From NCBI GenBank assembly GCA_036850595.1, contig CM072154.1, positions 13,523,330 through 13,587,329 of the forward strand: a DNA stretch of 64,000 nucleotides, in the 5' to 3' direction. Positions 12,901-25,801 of the stretch are shown here, one piece after another. Within the stretch, counting starts at the first letter, position 1; each line of letters starts with the position of its first letter. The translations under genes were made by a program, and so were the position numbers. The notes under the pieces are model-generated. The model was given only the letters and a program-made list of their open reading frames with translations, was not told the origin of the DNA and did no database searches. This DNA comes from Rhyacichthys aspro. Taxonomy: Eukaryota; Chordata; Actinopteri; Gobiiformes; Rhyacichthyidae.

Positions 12901-14290
12901 AGTATATATTGGCAACGTGTATTTGCCTCATATCTACCTCATAGTAAAGTTTTAAAAAATATTCTTATTAAAAATAAACAAGGAACATCTCTTCTACTAT
13001 ACATATGGTATTCTATAGTGATGACTGTATATTATTTCTAAACAACAAGTGGATACATCTCTTTATTTACCAGGGTTTCACTGGTCGACAAACACTAAAA
13101 AAAGATAAGATTCGCATCTTCTTTTCGCACACAATAATACTGGTGAATAGGAATAGGTTCAGCAAGCACAGGGACAATTTATTCAGTAAAATACTGACTT
13201 CAGCATAACTGTTTATTGTGAAAGACACAATCAGGACCATTTGTTGCTCATAATGTTACCACTGATGAATTTCTCCCCATGTCTAACATGCCACCCCAAC
13301 CCCAAGGCTTAATGGAATTCATAAACAGAGGAAATAATATAAATGATTTTGTTATTGTGTATTTTAAGAAGTAGTCTTTACTTTCTCATACTTCTCTAAG
13401 TTTCTTATGTTTGTTCAAACACTGAACATATTTATTCCAATAGCATCTCCCATAAATATGACATAACTGCTGCCTCCTGTGCAGAGGAAGGTGAGATCAT
13501 TTGCATGTTGTGGCATTCACATTTGATGATAAATATACTCTTAATGTGCTTTGGAGCTGCCTACTGTTCCCTACAATTCGATTAACTAAACTGGGGGATG
13601 TTAGGTGTAGAAAGACTGTGCTCATCTGATGTTCCCTCTGGTTACTTTCACATGATGGATGATGTGTATGCAGCTAAACCGCTGGCAGGCGTAGTCTGCT
13701 TTATGTGCTGCTAGTGATGCTCTGGTAGCACACTGCTATCTTGTTACATATTCACAGTCTCCCACACAGAGCAGAAGGGCACAAAGGGCTGGTATCAGGT
13801 CTCTCTGAGATGTTACTGAGGTACTCCAAGGGTAGTTTAGTGAAAGGTAATGACCTGATCTGAAAATCAACACATCTCATATTTGAATGCACAGTAACGT
13901 TTGGCAAAAAAGAGAAAAATGCATTTACTAATGCAAAGGCAAGAATGATAAGCTTTATAAATACACACCATCTGAGAATACTCATAAATCAAACTAAATT
14001 AAAACTAAACTAAAGCTAAAATAATTAATCCTTTGATGTTATTAATTGACTGTAATCTCTGGACTCTGGTTGATTTTATGTGCCTGTTTCAAGGATTAGT
14101 AGAGGATAATTGATTTTAGAAACTAGAAGAGAGAGGGTGCAGTATTTGAAAGGTCATAAAGTGCTAGAGTAAAGCTAACTGCTCAGTCACAGTGAACTTT
14201 AAACAGCATTAATGGAGCAGGTCCAGCAAACCAGAGTATTTAGTTGACCCCCGAGGCATTTGTTCAGTAAATCAGAGGCAGCTATAATGA
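9905..14290. other. Gene-free stretch
   Basis: AT-rich sequence without a supportable exon, RNA gene or recognised transposon. Short frames here have no start context, splice-site pairs or domains. Confidence 0.55.
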
Positions 14291-14309
14291 CTTTTAATGA
14301 TATACCCAT

Positions 14310-14546
14310 TCCTCCCACTGTCCATAGACACGCATGTGTAGGTGAACTGGTGAATCTAAAGTGCCCCTAGTGGATAAGAGTGAGAGTGAATGGATGTTTG
14401 TCAGTGTCTGTGTCTAAATGTCAACCCTGCAACTAACTGTCCATTGTCCAGGGTTTTTACCCCGCCCCAGGTCCAAAGCTGCTGGGATAGGCTCCAGTCA
14501 CCTCCGACCCCTAACAGGAATAAGCAGAAGAAGATAAATAAAGGAA
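14310..14546 (+). repeat. Old teleost interspersed repeat fragment
   Basis: It contains the motif series widespread in fish genomes: TGAATCTAAAGTGCCCCTAG, then ACCCTGCAAC..TGTCCAGGGT, CCCCGCCCC, and GCTGGGATAGGCTCCAG, ending in GGAATAAGCAGAAGAAGAT. This is the usual 3' portion of a very common retroposon-derived fish repeat. I do not assign a subfamily. The copy is clearly degenerate. Confidence 0.75.
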
Positions 14547-14549
14547 TAA

Positions 14550-17500
14550 TTTTACTTTTTACATTTTAAATTCATCTAGTTTTGACCTTGATAAAAAAAA
14601 ATGAGAACAGGCATTTGGGTTTGGGAAAAGCAGAGGACTTTTGGTGTCAAGGAGTTGTTGATGAAAAAGAAAATGAATAGACCAACACTTTATGCAAGAG
14701 TTTGAAGCTTATCAAGTTTATTACAAGAATCATACTTTGTTATAAAATGAGGCTATTGTGTCCTTTAATCGACAGTTATGAGACTTTTTTTCCCCTCCCG
14801 TCAGTCCTGAAGAATAGAATTTAAAAACTCACATCTAGGATTTCATCTGGGTGTGTGACTGAGAGATCACCTTAATCTACCATGATTAGGTCTGGTCCCT
14901 GACAGTACCTGACTGTGATGGAGAGCTGCGAAGCCCAGGGACGACAGACACAAATGGAGGGAGAGGCAGCGTGGTGATAAGTGAGCTGTATGTGCTAGTG
15001 CACTAATCACAGTCACTGGCAGCAGAAACACACCGGCGCCTCACAGGTTATTGAGATATAATGGGACTGTCAGGGCCACAGACACAGAGCTGAACGATGG
15101 AATTTCAAAATAAATAATGCAAAACTCTCCTGTTGTGTGTGTGAGATGAAAAAATTGGAAATAAAGGAAAGAATATAGAGGAAAGAAAACACACCCAGCT
15201 TTTTAGACTTTGAATATTTAAGTAACAGCTTCAGAATTTATCTGAAAAGACTTTTGTAGATTGTTTCTTGGTGAAATATTTCCAGATGAAATCAATAATG
15301 AATGGCTAACCAACAGCTAAACTAAGAACAAAACTCTGTTCATTTAGTGAGTCGGCACAATTAGAGTGAAATTGTTTATGGTTCAAAATTTTTAAAAACA
15401 GTGTAACTTGAAAATGGCATCCATGTCAAGGCTTCTAACAATCAAGGGTTCACTTGATGTCACAAATCTCTTTAAACTAGGTTCTTGAAACCGTGTTGCT
15501 TCATAAACATCTCCAGGGCAGTGTTGTAAAGTCGCCCACTGTGTGTGCCTGAACAAGATCTCATTTCATTTTCCATCTCAGCATTGACGCAATTGCTACA
15601 GTGCCTCAGTCCTTCTTATGAATCAGACACCTGCTAATTATTGCTGGTCAAATCTTAAGCTCTACCAAATATTTCACCACAAATGTTATGATAAAATTAT
15701 TCATTAAATCATATCACAAAGGTTTAGACTAACACTGTCCACAGAGTGTGAATGGGATTAGGGGATGAACAGGAAAAAGAAAACACATAACATAATGCAC
15801 ATAGTGTCATATAGCTGTGAATGATAAAATCTTTACACACTTGAGCAGCTTGTGCCTCAATATTAACATGCACAGCAAAGGAAACAAGCCAGTCGGTTTC
15901 ATGCACCCGAGCACACACAGACATGGGCCCCACCAGTGGCCCCTGTAAGCTGTCAGTCACTCCCCACGGCAGTGACCCCTGTCAGAGCACTGTCACTCTC
16001 AGTGTGGACTGGGTTATCATGGCACGCACGCATACAGCTCCCAGTTTGTTTATTTGTTTGCCTGCGTCACTACTTTTCTTGTGTCTGCCTTCATCCTGTC
16101 TATCGCCTTTCTCTCTGTTCCTTACACACCTCCAATGTCCATGTCAGGTGTCTCGTCCTTTATCTTTCTCAGCTCAGTATGCTTTACTCTGTGTCCACGG
16201 AGTCCAAGGTGTTGGATTGTACAAGCCGACAGGTCTCCTTAAAGTTCCACTTAGTCCAAAGTTACTGAACTTCTGAGACTATTATCTGTGCTTGTCATTT
16301 TTGTGTGACCAAAGCATTTTTTATTTCCAGCATAAAACTAATATTACTAAGTCATGACAGTCAGGACATGCTGTGCCTCAGTCAGATTTTTGATCGACTA
16401 AAGCGTTGAAAGATCAGTGCTGGGACAACAGTGGCTTGCTGGAAAACATTATAAATTTCATCTCATCCTGCCAAGTTAGTTGGCTGTATCAGTTTTGATT
16501 CCAATGGAAATAGTTTTGATATGATTTGTCATGTGTCATTCTTACTGCATACAGTAATTAAAAGTTGAGTACATTTTGTATAATGACAGAAGAGGCCATT
16601 TTCTGAAACCACGTATTTCTTCTTTACTGTTATTAATTGTACAATAAAGAAGTCAGAAATTAAGATTTAAGCTGTTCTCAAATACAAAATGTTCACTGAT
16701 GATCATATCAGTAAAATGTAAATGGAACGTGCTTAAATAAGTGTGTTTTGAATAACTCAACAATGATAGCAAAACTCAGCCATTGAATTAAAACAGCTCA
16801 CAGCACATCCCTGCAACAGACTGGTATCACCCTAAACTAGTACTACAACTAAAATGTTGACTTTATCTAACATGTGGTATGTTTGGAGCAGCTCTGACTG
16901 AAATGCCTGTAATAGTATAAACAGCTGACCCTTTGTGGTCATTGTAAATCCAGTGTATGCCGTGTAACAATGAAATGGCACATTCCAAATTGGTATGCTA
17001 TTGCAGATGTAGTTTATTTTTTTACTTCTGTGTGTATGTTAATATTGAACAATGAAAAGTTCAGTTTTACAATTTAAAAACTAAGACCAAATAGGAGAAT
17101 TGAACTGAAAATGACACATTATATACAGAGAATGACAAAATATTTTCAGAAAAAATGTGTGAAGAGGCACTTGGATCATATTAATCTAGACACACGTCAT
17201 CGTCGCTATCCCATGGTAGACAAAAGTCTTTTAGACAAACCAGTGGGATCAGGAAGTGTAAACTGAGACCAGTGGCTAATGAGCCTTATTATTTTCAATC
17301 AACGCACAGTGTGTATACTTAACCTGCCTCTTTATTAGACAAAGGTTAATTGTACTCATTAGGACATGAGGTTCCTATCACTGACTAGAATGCTAATAGT
17401 TTTAATATTGAAGCTCTCAAAAGATGATGATCACCAGACTGTAGCCACAGGACAAGTGGGAGTAAATGAAACAAAGAAATTGTGTTAAAATGCAGCCTTT

Positions 17501-18600
17501 ACAGTAAAACATAATTAAGACTGAAAAAGGTCCAAATGCTGTGACATCTGCTACCCTCATTCATTGTTGTCTTACATTCAATGGACACTGGATTCTGGCT
17601 ATTAAATGACATTTGCATGAATTGATTCTTTTGGACTAAAGAAGCACAATGTCCTTTCCCATTAAAATCATGCAGGAAAGAAACATTTTGAATGAAAATT
17701 CTAGCAAGTCCTGTCCTGTAATGCTTATCTAAAGATTATGTGATAAAGAATCAATGGTGAAGCATCTTTTGCTTCATTATGACGTTTTTGACTTGACAGG
17801 AGTCTAAACCAGTTTGAAGCATTGAACGTGACAGCAAGTGGAAAGCATGTAATTAAAGCATTACACGCTCAATTCAATTCACGCTGATATTTACCACTCA
17901 CTGGGACTAAGTGTAGATGGAGGACCTGACTGGTGACTGTGTGAGAATCAAGGTTCATTCAGAAGTTGTACTGTGTTGGTCTGCAAAAGGGTTTATTTTA
18001 GCTAAGTGCAGTTCGTGCATTAATAAGGATCCAAGTGAAAGTGTCAATTGCATCCTTCTACTCATACAGTAAACTATAGAAAACAGAAAGCTTTAAATGC
18101 AGCAATAGATGATACATTATATTTTTTCTGGTTTAAATAATACAGCTGTATACACCCTTCATCCTAATACAAAGACATTTTGTACACGGTTGTTTGAAGT
18201 TTTATTTATCTTCTGTATGAGCACATTCTTTTATTACTGGGACTGCAGTATATAGTGCCTTATTGTGCCATGGCAAGACATTACTTAAAAAAGATAGACA
18301 TTTCCAGCCAAGCTCTTGAGTCCTTTGACCTTTTGTTAAATTAGACCCTACTGCCTCTCTAACTGGTCTTACTGGCCCCCTGCGGGAGGCATTGGTGGTC
18401 AAATAAAAGGGATAGTATGGATGGACTTGTGCATAACAAAATTGTAGTTTTATCAATGGATTTGTCAAGTTTCTGGTGTCTATCTGAGCCCCTGCCATTA
18501 CTTTTATATGATAAATTGGGCAGCGTCCCCTATAGGGCGATCGTTTAGGAAGCTGCCAGTTGCGCACGACATGGTGACATCAATGAAGACGAGAGGGAAA
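14550..18600. other. Gene-free stretch upstream of trh
   Basis: No exon is supported. A GC-balanced, low-repeat patch at about 14870-15100 (with CATGATTAGG and CACTAATCACAGTCACTGG) looks like a candidate conserved non-coding element. Open frames at 15923-16276 overlap in all three plus-strand frames and are not convincing. Confidence 0.5.
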
Positions 18601-18618
18601 GTGGATAGAGCGCTGGTG

Positions 18619-18772
18619 TGACGCCATTGGCCAGTAGGTATAAATAGTGAGAGAAAAAGTTAGCTCTTCATACCTCTAGACTTGGCCTTTAAGGGTCACT
18701 AATATCTGCGTAAAGCCGAGAGCAATCCCTACTGCCGCTGGTGCGCACTGAAGGAGAGCAGTTTGGATACGG
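18619..18772 (+). promoter_or_regulatory. trh: trh core promoter and non-coding exon 1
   Basis: A TATA box (TATAAATAG) lies at 18639-18647. An inverted CCAAT box (ATTGG) is just upstream at 18626-18630, and a TGACG half-CRE at 18619-18623. Transcription should start near 18670. A short non-coding exon then ends at a strong GTGAGT donor after 18772. The TGACG half site fits the cAMP responsiveness known for TRH promoters, but that link is inference. Confidence 0.75.
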
Positions 18773-19065
18773 GTGAGTCTATATCAACTTAATATGTTCT
18801 TGACTATTTTATCCATAAGAAATCAAAGTAGATAAGAAATTCATTTTTTCTTTTTCACATTAATTGTAACATGATTTTTGAGTTCAGTTTCAAGATCACA
18901 CATCCCTTTGCTGTTTTAAAATGCCTTTTTATAGACTTAATACACTTTTTGGTATTACAACTTCAAATGTTCTTTTTATGAAATTATAATAGCCTCTTAT
19001 ATAGGATGCTGTTTAAAAACTTTGCTGTCATGTGTGGATTTTTGACAGACAAAGGTCCATTTGCC

Positions 19066-20096
19066 ATGAAGTCGACATATCTGTTCGTCTTAGCTTCTTT
19101 GGCACTTTGCAACTTGCCGCTTTGTAAAGGACAAAGCCTCGGCGAAGATGAGTCGGACCAGAAGACCATAGACGACGTCATTCTACAGAAAGCAGAAAGC
19201 CTCTTGATACGGTCCATTCTCAAGAAGATGCAGGAGGAGGACGACAGATACGGTGCGTAAAAGCGCACACTAATAAATAGACTGCAAACAAATATTTTCA
19301 CATTTTAAACCCAGTAACAAAGCATTGGATTAGCTTTAGACATGTGCATTTAAATAATGTCATTTATTTATATTTATTTCACTTCAAATTACAACTGCAA
19401 TGGTTTTATTTCTTGTCTAATGTGTGCGTAACTGCATACACCAAGTAGTTATAGGAGTAGCTACTTTACGCGCAGAGACATATTCTGAATACGCTCTTCT
19501 TTTCCGTAGAGGGTCTCCCCTCTCAGCCAGGGTGGGTAACAAAGAGACAGCACCCGGGGAGAAGATACACGGAAGAAGACGATGACTTCTACTACGATCA
19601 ACCGTATTTAGACGTTAATAAGAGACAGCATCCGGGCAAACGCGAAGACGAGATGCAGACGTACATGGAGTCCCAAAAAAGGCAGCACCCGGGAAAGCGT
19701 TCCGGGACTGGACTCGTATCTGACAACCCACTGCTGGTCCTGAGTGAACTTTCCAAAAGGCAACACCCAGGCAAGCGCTACCTGGTGCTCCACTCTAAAC
19801 GCCAGCACCCAGGTAAGCGCTTCCCATCAGAGGCGGGCTCCGAGTTTGACGCGAAGGGAGAAGACCTGCCAGAGTTGGAAAAGCGCCAACATCCTGGAAA
19901 ACGCTTTTTGGATAACTCAAATCCGTATTTAGGAAGCAACCCTCCGTGTGATTTATTGGACTCCAGTGGTTGCAACAGCAAAAACCGTCTGTTGCTCGAC
20001 TTTTTAGACAACATCAACACAAGTCACGTCGAGGAGAAGCGACAACATCCAGGAAAAAGGTTTGCATCCGAGGAGGATTTGGTGGAAGGAGAGTAG
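19066..20096 (+). CDS. trh: Pro-thyrotropin-releasing hormone precursor
   Basis: This gene encodes the secreted precursor of the tripeptide pGlu-His-Pro-amide. The coding exons are 19066-19252 and 19510-20096, preceded by an acceptor at 19048, and give 257 residues. The start chosen is the ATG at 19066, because it opens a hydrophobic signal peptide (MKSTYLFVLASLALC). The in-frame ATG at 19006 lies in the intron upstream of the acceptor. Seven units of the form Lys-Arg-Gln-His-Pro-Gly followed by a dibasic pair are visible, the first near residues 76-79 and the last near 241-244. Gln cyclises, Gly donates the amide and prohormone convertases cut at the basic pairs. The first unit is followed by Arg-Arg and the other six by Lys-Arg. 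Connecting peptides are acidic. A polyadenylation hexamer lies at 20133-20138, giving a very short 3'UTR. Identification is essentially certain from the repeats. Confidence 0.98.
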
Positions 20097-20139
20097 ATCC
20101 AATCAAAACATCTGTAGCTGCACTGTAAACTAAATAAAT

Positions 20140-21600
20140 GTGTAAATGGTCAAAAGGAATTATTAAAAATCGAAAAATGACATATAACTTTTTTGTGCCA
20201 CAACAGACAAGTGACATATTGTATCCTCATAACATAAAATCAGCTTTTTGTCTTTCTTTGGAGATTGTGCAATTGTAATCCAAAGCTATTTGGGCTACTG
20301 TTGTAAATATGTTCATAAAAGCTGGTGTTTATTTTCTTGTTTCTGTCAACAAAAAGAATTAAATGTTTCATGAGTTAATTCCGGTCATCTTCAAAGAGGA
20401 TGAGGATGAGCATGGATCTATTGACTGAAGCGTTGACCCCTCTGTGAGGAAACACATATGTCAGTAACATTTATGCTTAAGAATGAGGGCCATGTTTATT
20501 GTAATGGACAAACAAATTCCTCAATGTAATGGATTTGTTTTTATTTCGTTTTGGGTTTTTTTGTAATTATGTAAAATATAATGAATACAACAGCAAATTA
20601 CGTGTCATTTATTATTGTCATTGTTATTATTGGATTATTGGTTTTATGTTGTAATTTAAGCTACCTTTGCCTTAAAGTAGACCGGCTTTATAGTTGGACA
20701 ATAAAATTAGTAGGCAAAGTTCTATGGTCTCCATCACTTGCAATTAATTGCAATAACATAGTCCATTAACCATAAGTTAACTTCAGCACCACATTTAATA
20801 TTATTTGAGTTTATATTATAATCACGTGTGTAAAGGTTTCTCCAGTTTAATCATCTCATTCTTTACATTGCTTAGGAGGAGCTGTCCACATATCTGTACA
20901 CATGGAGACCTAACGGTTTAAATATTCCACTGTGAGTAAAATAATGCAATTTCTGTCTAAGGACCAAATATTTTACAAAACTAGTTTGATATAAATGTTA
21001 AAAAATAAACATGACACCATTCTGAAAAAATGTTTCTGGAATAAGAGATTACAATGTTCAATCAAGCAGGTAGGTCTAAAGTCTTTTTGACAAAAGATTT
21101 GAAAAAGGTATCAAATGATCGTAGATAAAACTTGAAACTAATAAACTTATTGGTAAGCCATACCCCATTCACAACAGTTTTCATGGAAAATGGACGCAGT
21201 GTTGTCCATTCCCATAGAAAACCAGGTATCAGAAATCTGCAAGACGTTCACATGTGAGATGCACCTGTAACAGCAGAGAAGTAAAGAGACTTTTGTTTCT
21301 GATTATGTGAGTTTAACTGAGTTTATAGGTTGTTTTTCCCATAAATGATGAACGTCTGAAAGGGTTTTTGGAAACTACTCAGAGTGACCCTCAGAGTGAC
21401 ATAAGGACCAGTTAGTAAGACTGACTACCTGACTGGTTGACTGACTGGTTCACTAACCAACCAATATTAACATTTAACAAGTTTCAAAATAGATGTCTAC
21501 CATTAAAATCAGTGCGATACAAAATACCTTAGCCCTGAATCCGTTGAATTCCTTGGATATTTAAAAACGTTGATAGATTTCCAACTTTCTTTAAAGTCGT
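20140..21600. other. trh-rbsn intergenic region
   Basis: No coding exon is seen. A later ATTAAA at about 20356 may be an alternative trh polyadenylation site. A short CTGACTGGTT-type tandem occurs at about 21420-21452. The minus-strand frame at 21509-21733 covers the rbsn 5' region and is not considered coding. Confidence 0.5.
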
Positions 21601-22417
21601 GTCGTTTGATCCTCGTCACTCTCCGTACTGACCAAACGCTGATCACATGACCAGGCAGGGCTGCTGCTGAAGCTGGTGTTGTCGAACTGTCAAACACAAC
21701 CCAAACCTTCAACAACTGACCTATTGTTGACACAGTTGTAGGTAATTATTATCAAATAATGGCAAATATGCGTCATGTATTTGTCGAGTTGTGCTATATT
21801 TCTCTGTTTTCTGTGAACAAGACCAGTCGTGGGTGTAGAGGGCGATGCTTGGTGCTAACTGGGTGTAGCTAACATTCAGTTCTGAGTTCATGAGAGCGGT
21901 CGCGGTTGTACGCTAAAGTAATGCCGGGTGATGTTAACCATATCACGGATGAAGCACGGCTGGAGGGTTTACAGTCCGCACATAATAAACCTGTTCGTAA
22001 CAACGTATCGCAGTGCTTTGTTTGTGTCATAGTAGTAGCAATAAGCTAGCAACTTCAGCCTACTCTACACAGGTAAATATGTAACTAATGCTGTTATGTA
22101 AATGTCATAACGCAAGACAAGTGCAAAGTTAAGATACACATTGCACTTCTAGAAATGAACTTATAGACTATGACACTGCTTTCTCTCATAATGAAGCAAG
22201 TTTCCAAGTGATAGGATGTAGGCCTATCCCAAAATAATATGAATAGTTATTCCTTTTCTTCAGTTGATACAGTTTCTTTACAGTTTTGCTGCATCGTAGG
22301 TTTGGAGGTGGAGTGATGGAGCCATTCATGGGTATGATGCATACATCGTGACCTGTAGAGCCTGGCGAAGGCAGGAACCAGCAAACATCCAGTTCTTCAG
22401 CCACCAACGAGACAGCT
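21600..22417 (+). promoter_or_regulatory. rbsn: rbsn promoter and 5'UTR exons
   Basis: A non-coding exon appears to end at 22072 (ACACAG/GTAAAT). The second exon begins near 22284 after TTTCTTTACAG and contains the start codon. The upstream region holds an E-box-containing ATCACATGACC at about 21644. Exact transcription starts cannot be placed from sequence alone. Confidence 0.5.
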
Positions 22418-25400
22418 ATGGCTTCAAGTTACCCACCCCCATTTGAAGGCACAGGGGAAGTAAAGGAGGGCTTTCTTTGTCCGTTGTGCCTTAAGGACCT
22501 ACAGTCATTCTATCAGCTTCAAGACCACTATGAGGAGGAGCACTCTGGTGATGACCGCCATGTTAGAGGACAACTCAAAAGTAAGTCATGTGTGCCAAGA
22601 ATATGTCCTCCAAGAAACATTTAACAGCCTTTAACTATACCCATTTTAGCCAAAATGAAATGATAAATTAATAATAAATAATATAATGATCATGCATATA
22701 GCTTTAGGGTCATGGAACCAGGGTAAATATAGTATTTTTATATTACATAACATTACTGCCTTTTTAAAAGGACACATTATTTCCTTTTAGTTTCTTAATT
22801 GATATTTCTGGTTGACTACAGGTTTGGTTCAAAAGGCAAAAAAAGCTAAAGACAAGCTGTTGAAGAGAGATGGAGAAGATAGACCTGACAGTGGCAGTTA
22901 TGAGTCCTTCTACTATGGAGGAGTTGATCCTTACATGTGGGAACCTCAGGAGCTGGGTATGATTAACTTAACAACTGCATAGCAATTTTAAAAGTTAACT
23001 GGACTGATTTATTGCAATGCTTATGTTTTGTAGGAGCAAGCAGAAGTCACCTGGACTTTTTCAAAAAACACAGAGCGGACAGGATAGATCACTATGTGAT
23101 TGAAGTCAATAAGCTTATTATTAGACTAGAAAAGGTATGCTTACATGAACAAATGAAACCACATTTAAGTAATATTATCCTTAAATGTACTGCAATTTTT
23201 CTGGGGTGAATAATATTTCAATGTTGTGTCAGTTGACTTCTTTTGATAGGACTAACTCAGATGCTGCCAGAATCAGAGGTCTGTTTTGTAAATACATGCT
23301 ACTATTTCGCTTCCTTTTTCTTATTGTGATAAATACAATTTGTTGTTGTCTGTGCCTGATAGCCATTGAGAAGTCCGTAGTGTCATGGGTGAATGATGCT
23401 GATGTCCCTTTCTGTCCTGACTGTGGCAACAAGTTCAACATCCGAAACCGGCGGCACCACTGCCGTCTCTGTGGCTCCATTATGTGTAGAAAATGTATGG
23501 AGTTTATCCCCTTGCCCTTGGCTCGTATGTATAAAAGAGAATTAATAGGTAACTAATTTAAGTAAGAACATATGCATTGCAGTGATCATTATTTTTCTTT
23601 AAGCAGAAAAGTTAATTAATTCAACTCGAGAAGCTCTTTGTATACAAAGAAAGCCGAGTCAGTCCCAGTCACCTCCAGCAGAAAGTGGTGGTGGTGGTGG
23701 AATGGGTTCTCGTAGAGGCAGCATCACCAGCCTGAGCAGCGTCACGTCCATGCTCGAGGAGAAGGACGATGAGAAGATTCGCTGTTGTCATCACTGTATG
23801 GACACACTATTAAAACGGCAGCAAAAGCTTGATGAAAAAGACCATGTGCCTGACATTGTAAAACTTTATGAGGTTTGTACATAAAACCTCTGAGCAGTAG
23901 GCACAGAATTCATAGGAAACATTTGACCTCTTTCTCTTTGTGTCTTATTTACTTGTCCATCATCATCTTGTCAGAGGCTAAGGATTTGCATGGAGAAGGT
24001 GGATGAAAAGGCTCCTGAGTATATTCGAATGGCAGAGTCTCTCAAGTAAGCCTTAACAAAGCATCTGCTTTGATAATTATATTTGTATATTTTTTACAGT
24101 GTTACACAAAGTATTCATGGTCATGGTTCTGTCCTTTTGCAGCGCTGGAGAAACCACTTATAATCTTGATACTGCTGGGGGCTTGAGGCTGGAAGTTCAG
24201 AAGTACTACGAACTAATTGATGCACTAAGGTATACTTGATGCCACTTTCTTGTTACATTTACTAAACAAAATTTAATTTTAATTTAGATTTTTTTTTTTT
24301 AATTTATTAGTAAGAAGATTTTAACACTGGGATTAAAAAATGAACCACCGCCCCATCCAAAAACCCTGCAGCTTCAGAGGATGATCCGTTATTCAGCCAC
24401 ACTATTTGTACAGGTACTCATCCAAGCAGATCTAATATACAATTGTACCAGACAGAGTACACACCTTTGTTCTCAAAGCTTTGTTTATTTTCCTTTAGGA
24501 GAAGCTGTTAGGACTAATGTCTTTACCCACTAAAGAAAAATATGAAGAGTTGAAAGAGAAGAGGGCACAAGAACAAGAAAAGAGGCTCCAACAAGAAAGA
24601 CTGGTGAGATAATTGTGTAAACATTTCTGTGATTTTAAATTTTGTATTTTCTTTTACTTTTTTATTGGTTACTCATTAATGTCTTACTCAACAGGCTTCA
24701 CAAGAGGCTGTGAAGAGAAGGCAAGAGAAAGAAAGAGAAGAAAAAAACCGCACCAACGGTGAACTGCCTCAGGCATCTAGAGGGCCTCGGATGACCAAAG
24801 CTGGAGGCTGGTTGCCCTCCTCAGACTCTGTTCACACACGCAGCGAGCTTGAAGACCCTCTGCTGCAACAGATTGAGAACATTCAGTCATTTCTGCGTCA
24901 GGCAAGAGAGGCTCAGAGGACAGATGAGGTCGTAATGTTGGAAGAGAATCTGCGTCAACTGCAGGATGAATACGACCAACAGCAGACCAGCCTGGCCATC
25001 GCACTTTCTCAGAAGCTTGCGGAAGAGGAGAGCTTGCAGCAAGGGGAACTCCAACGCATAGAGGCCCGCGAAAGAGAGGAAAGAGAGAGCAGAGGCCCTT
25101 ATGTTAGCTTTCTCCAACCATCATACACCTGGGAAAAATCTCTGGACATTGACACAGCAGGCACCCTGCAGAAAGAGGAAGATACTGCAGCAGAGGACCA
25201 ACCCCTTAAAGCAGACAGGAGCCCAAGCTCACTGAGAGCATTCCCTGCTCTTACAAATCAAGAGGAGTCACCTCCCAGGTTGAGAAGTTTAGGAGGGCAT
25301 GTCACTCCCCCTAGTGGTGAAGGACAGAGTAGTAGCTCCCTCAATCCCTTTGATGAAGAGGACTCTTCTCCCATCGAAGAGGATCCATCCAATCCCTTTT

Positions 25401-25801
25401 TTGAGGACATCCAGAAGGAGCACAAAGAAGTTTCTAATGGAAAGAAAGAATACAACCCTTTTGATGAATATGAAGAAGATGAGGGGAGCAAACAGACTGA
25501 GGCTGCATATAGCAACCCATTTGAGGAGAATGATGACAGTGATGCAGGTAACCCATTCATGGAGGCATGTGGGAACTCTCCAGAAATCTCAACCAATCCT
25601 TTTGATGGAGATAACGATGATGAGGTTTTGCCAGATGTAGATATGATTGAGGAAGAACTGTTGCTGCAGCAAATTGACAACATTAGGGCCTACATTTTTG
25701 ATGCAAAACTCAGTGGGCGTCTTGATGAAGTTGAGCTTTTGTCTCAGAACCTGAGAGAGCTACAGCAAGCCCTACAGGAACAAAAGAAAAAAAAGCACTG
25801 A
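22418..25801 (+). CDS. rbsn: Rabenosyn-5 (FYVE zinc finger, Rab4/Rab5 effector)
   Basis: Rabenosyn-5 acts on early endosomes, binding PI3P, Rab5, Rab4 and EHD proteins in endosome fusion and recycling. I read 11 coding exons: 22418-22580, 22822-22956, 23034-23134, 23233-23278, 23363-23524, 23607-23872, 23975-24045, 24143-24229, 24311-24413, 24499-24603 and 24695-25801. Together they give 781 residues, close to the human protein. Near the N-terminus is a C2H2 finger (C21, C24, H37, H42). The FYVE domain starts at W157 and has CxxC pairs at 166/169, 182/185 and 190/193 plus the RRHHCR signature at 178-183. The last exon encodes charged coiled coil, a first LLQQIxNI helix pair, six NPF motifs for EHD domains in acidic context, and a C-terminal second LLQQIDNI helix pair matching the Rab5-binding segment. 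A GGT run at about 23685-23700 encodes polyglycine. The 3'UTR runs towards mrps25, which is convergent. Confidence 0.97.

Noticed and set aside
15923..16276. 117- and 110-codon overlapping plus-strand frames
   Set aside because: Pyrimidine-rich DNA keeps multiple frames open. Composition is Leu/Ser/Cys-rich in every frame and no domain is present.
19530..20060. Regularly repeated short unit that might suggest a CRISPR-like or satellite array
   Set aside because: The repeats are codon-phased KRQHPG coding units with variable spacing and synonymous changes inside the trh gene.
25258..25683. 141-codon minus-strand frame opposite rbsn
   Set aside because: Antisense shadow of the acidic, NPF-containing rbsn last exon; serine/leucine-rich as expected from the complement of acidic codons.
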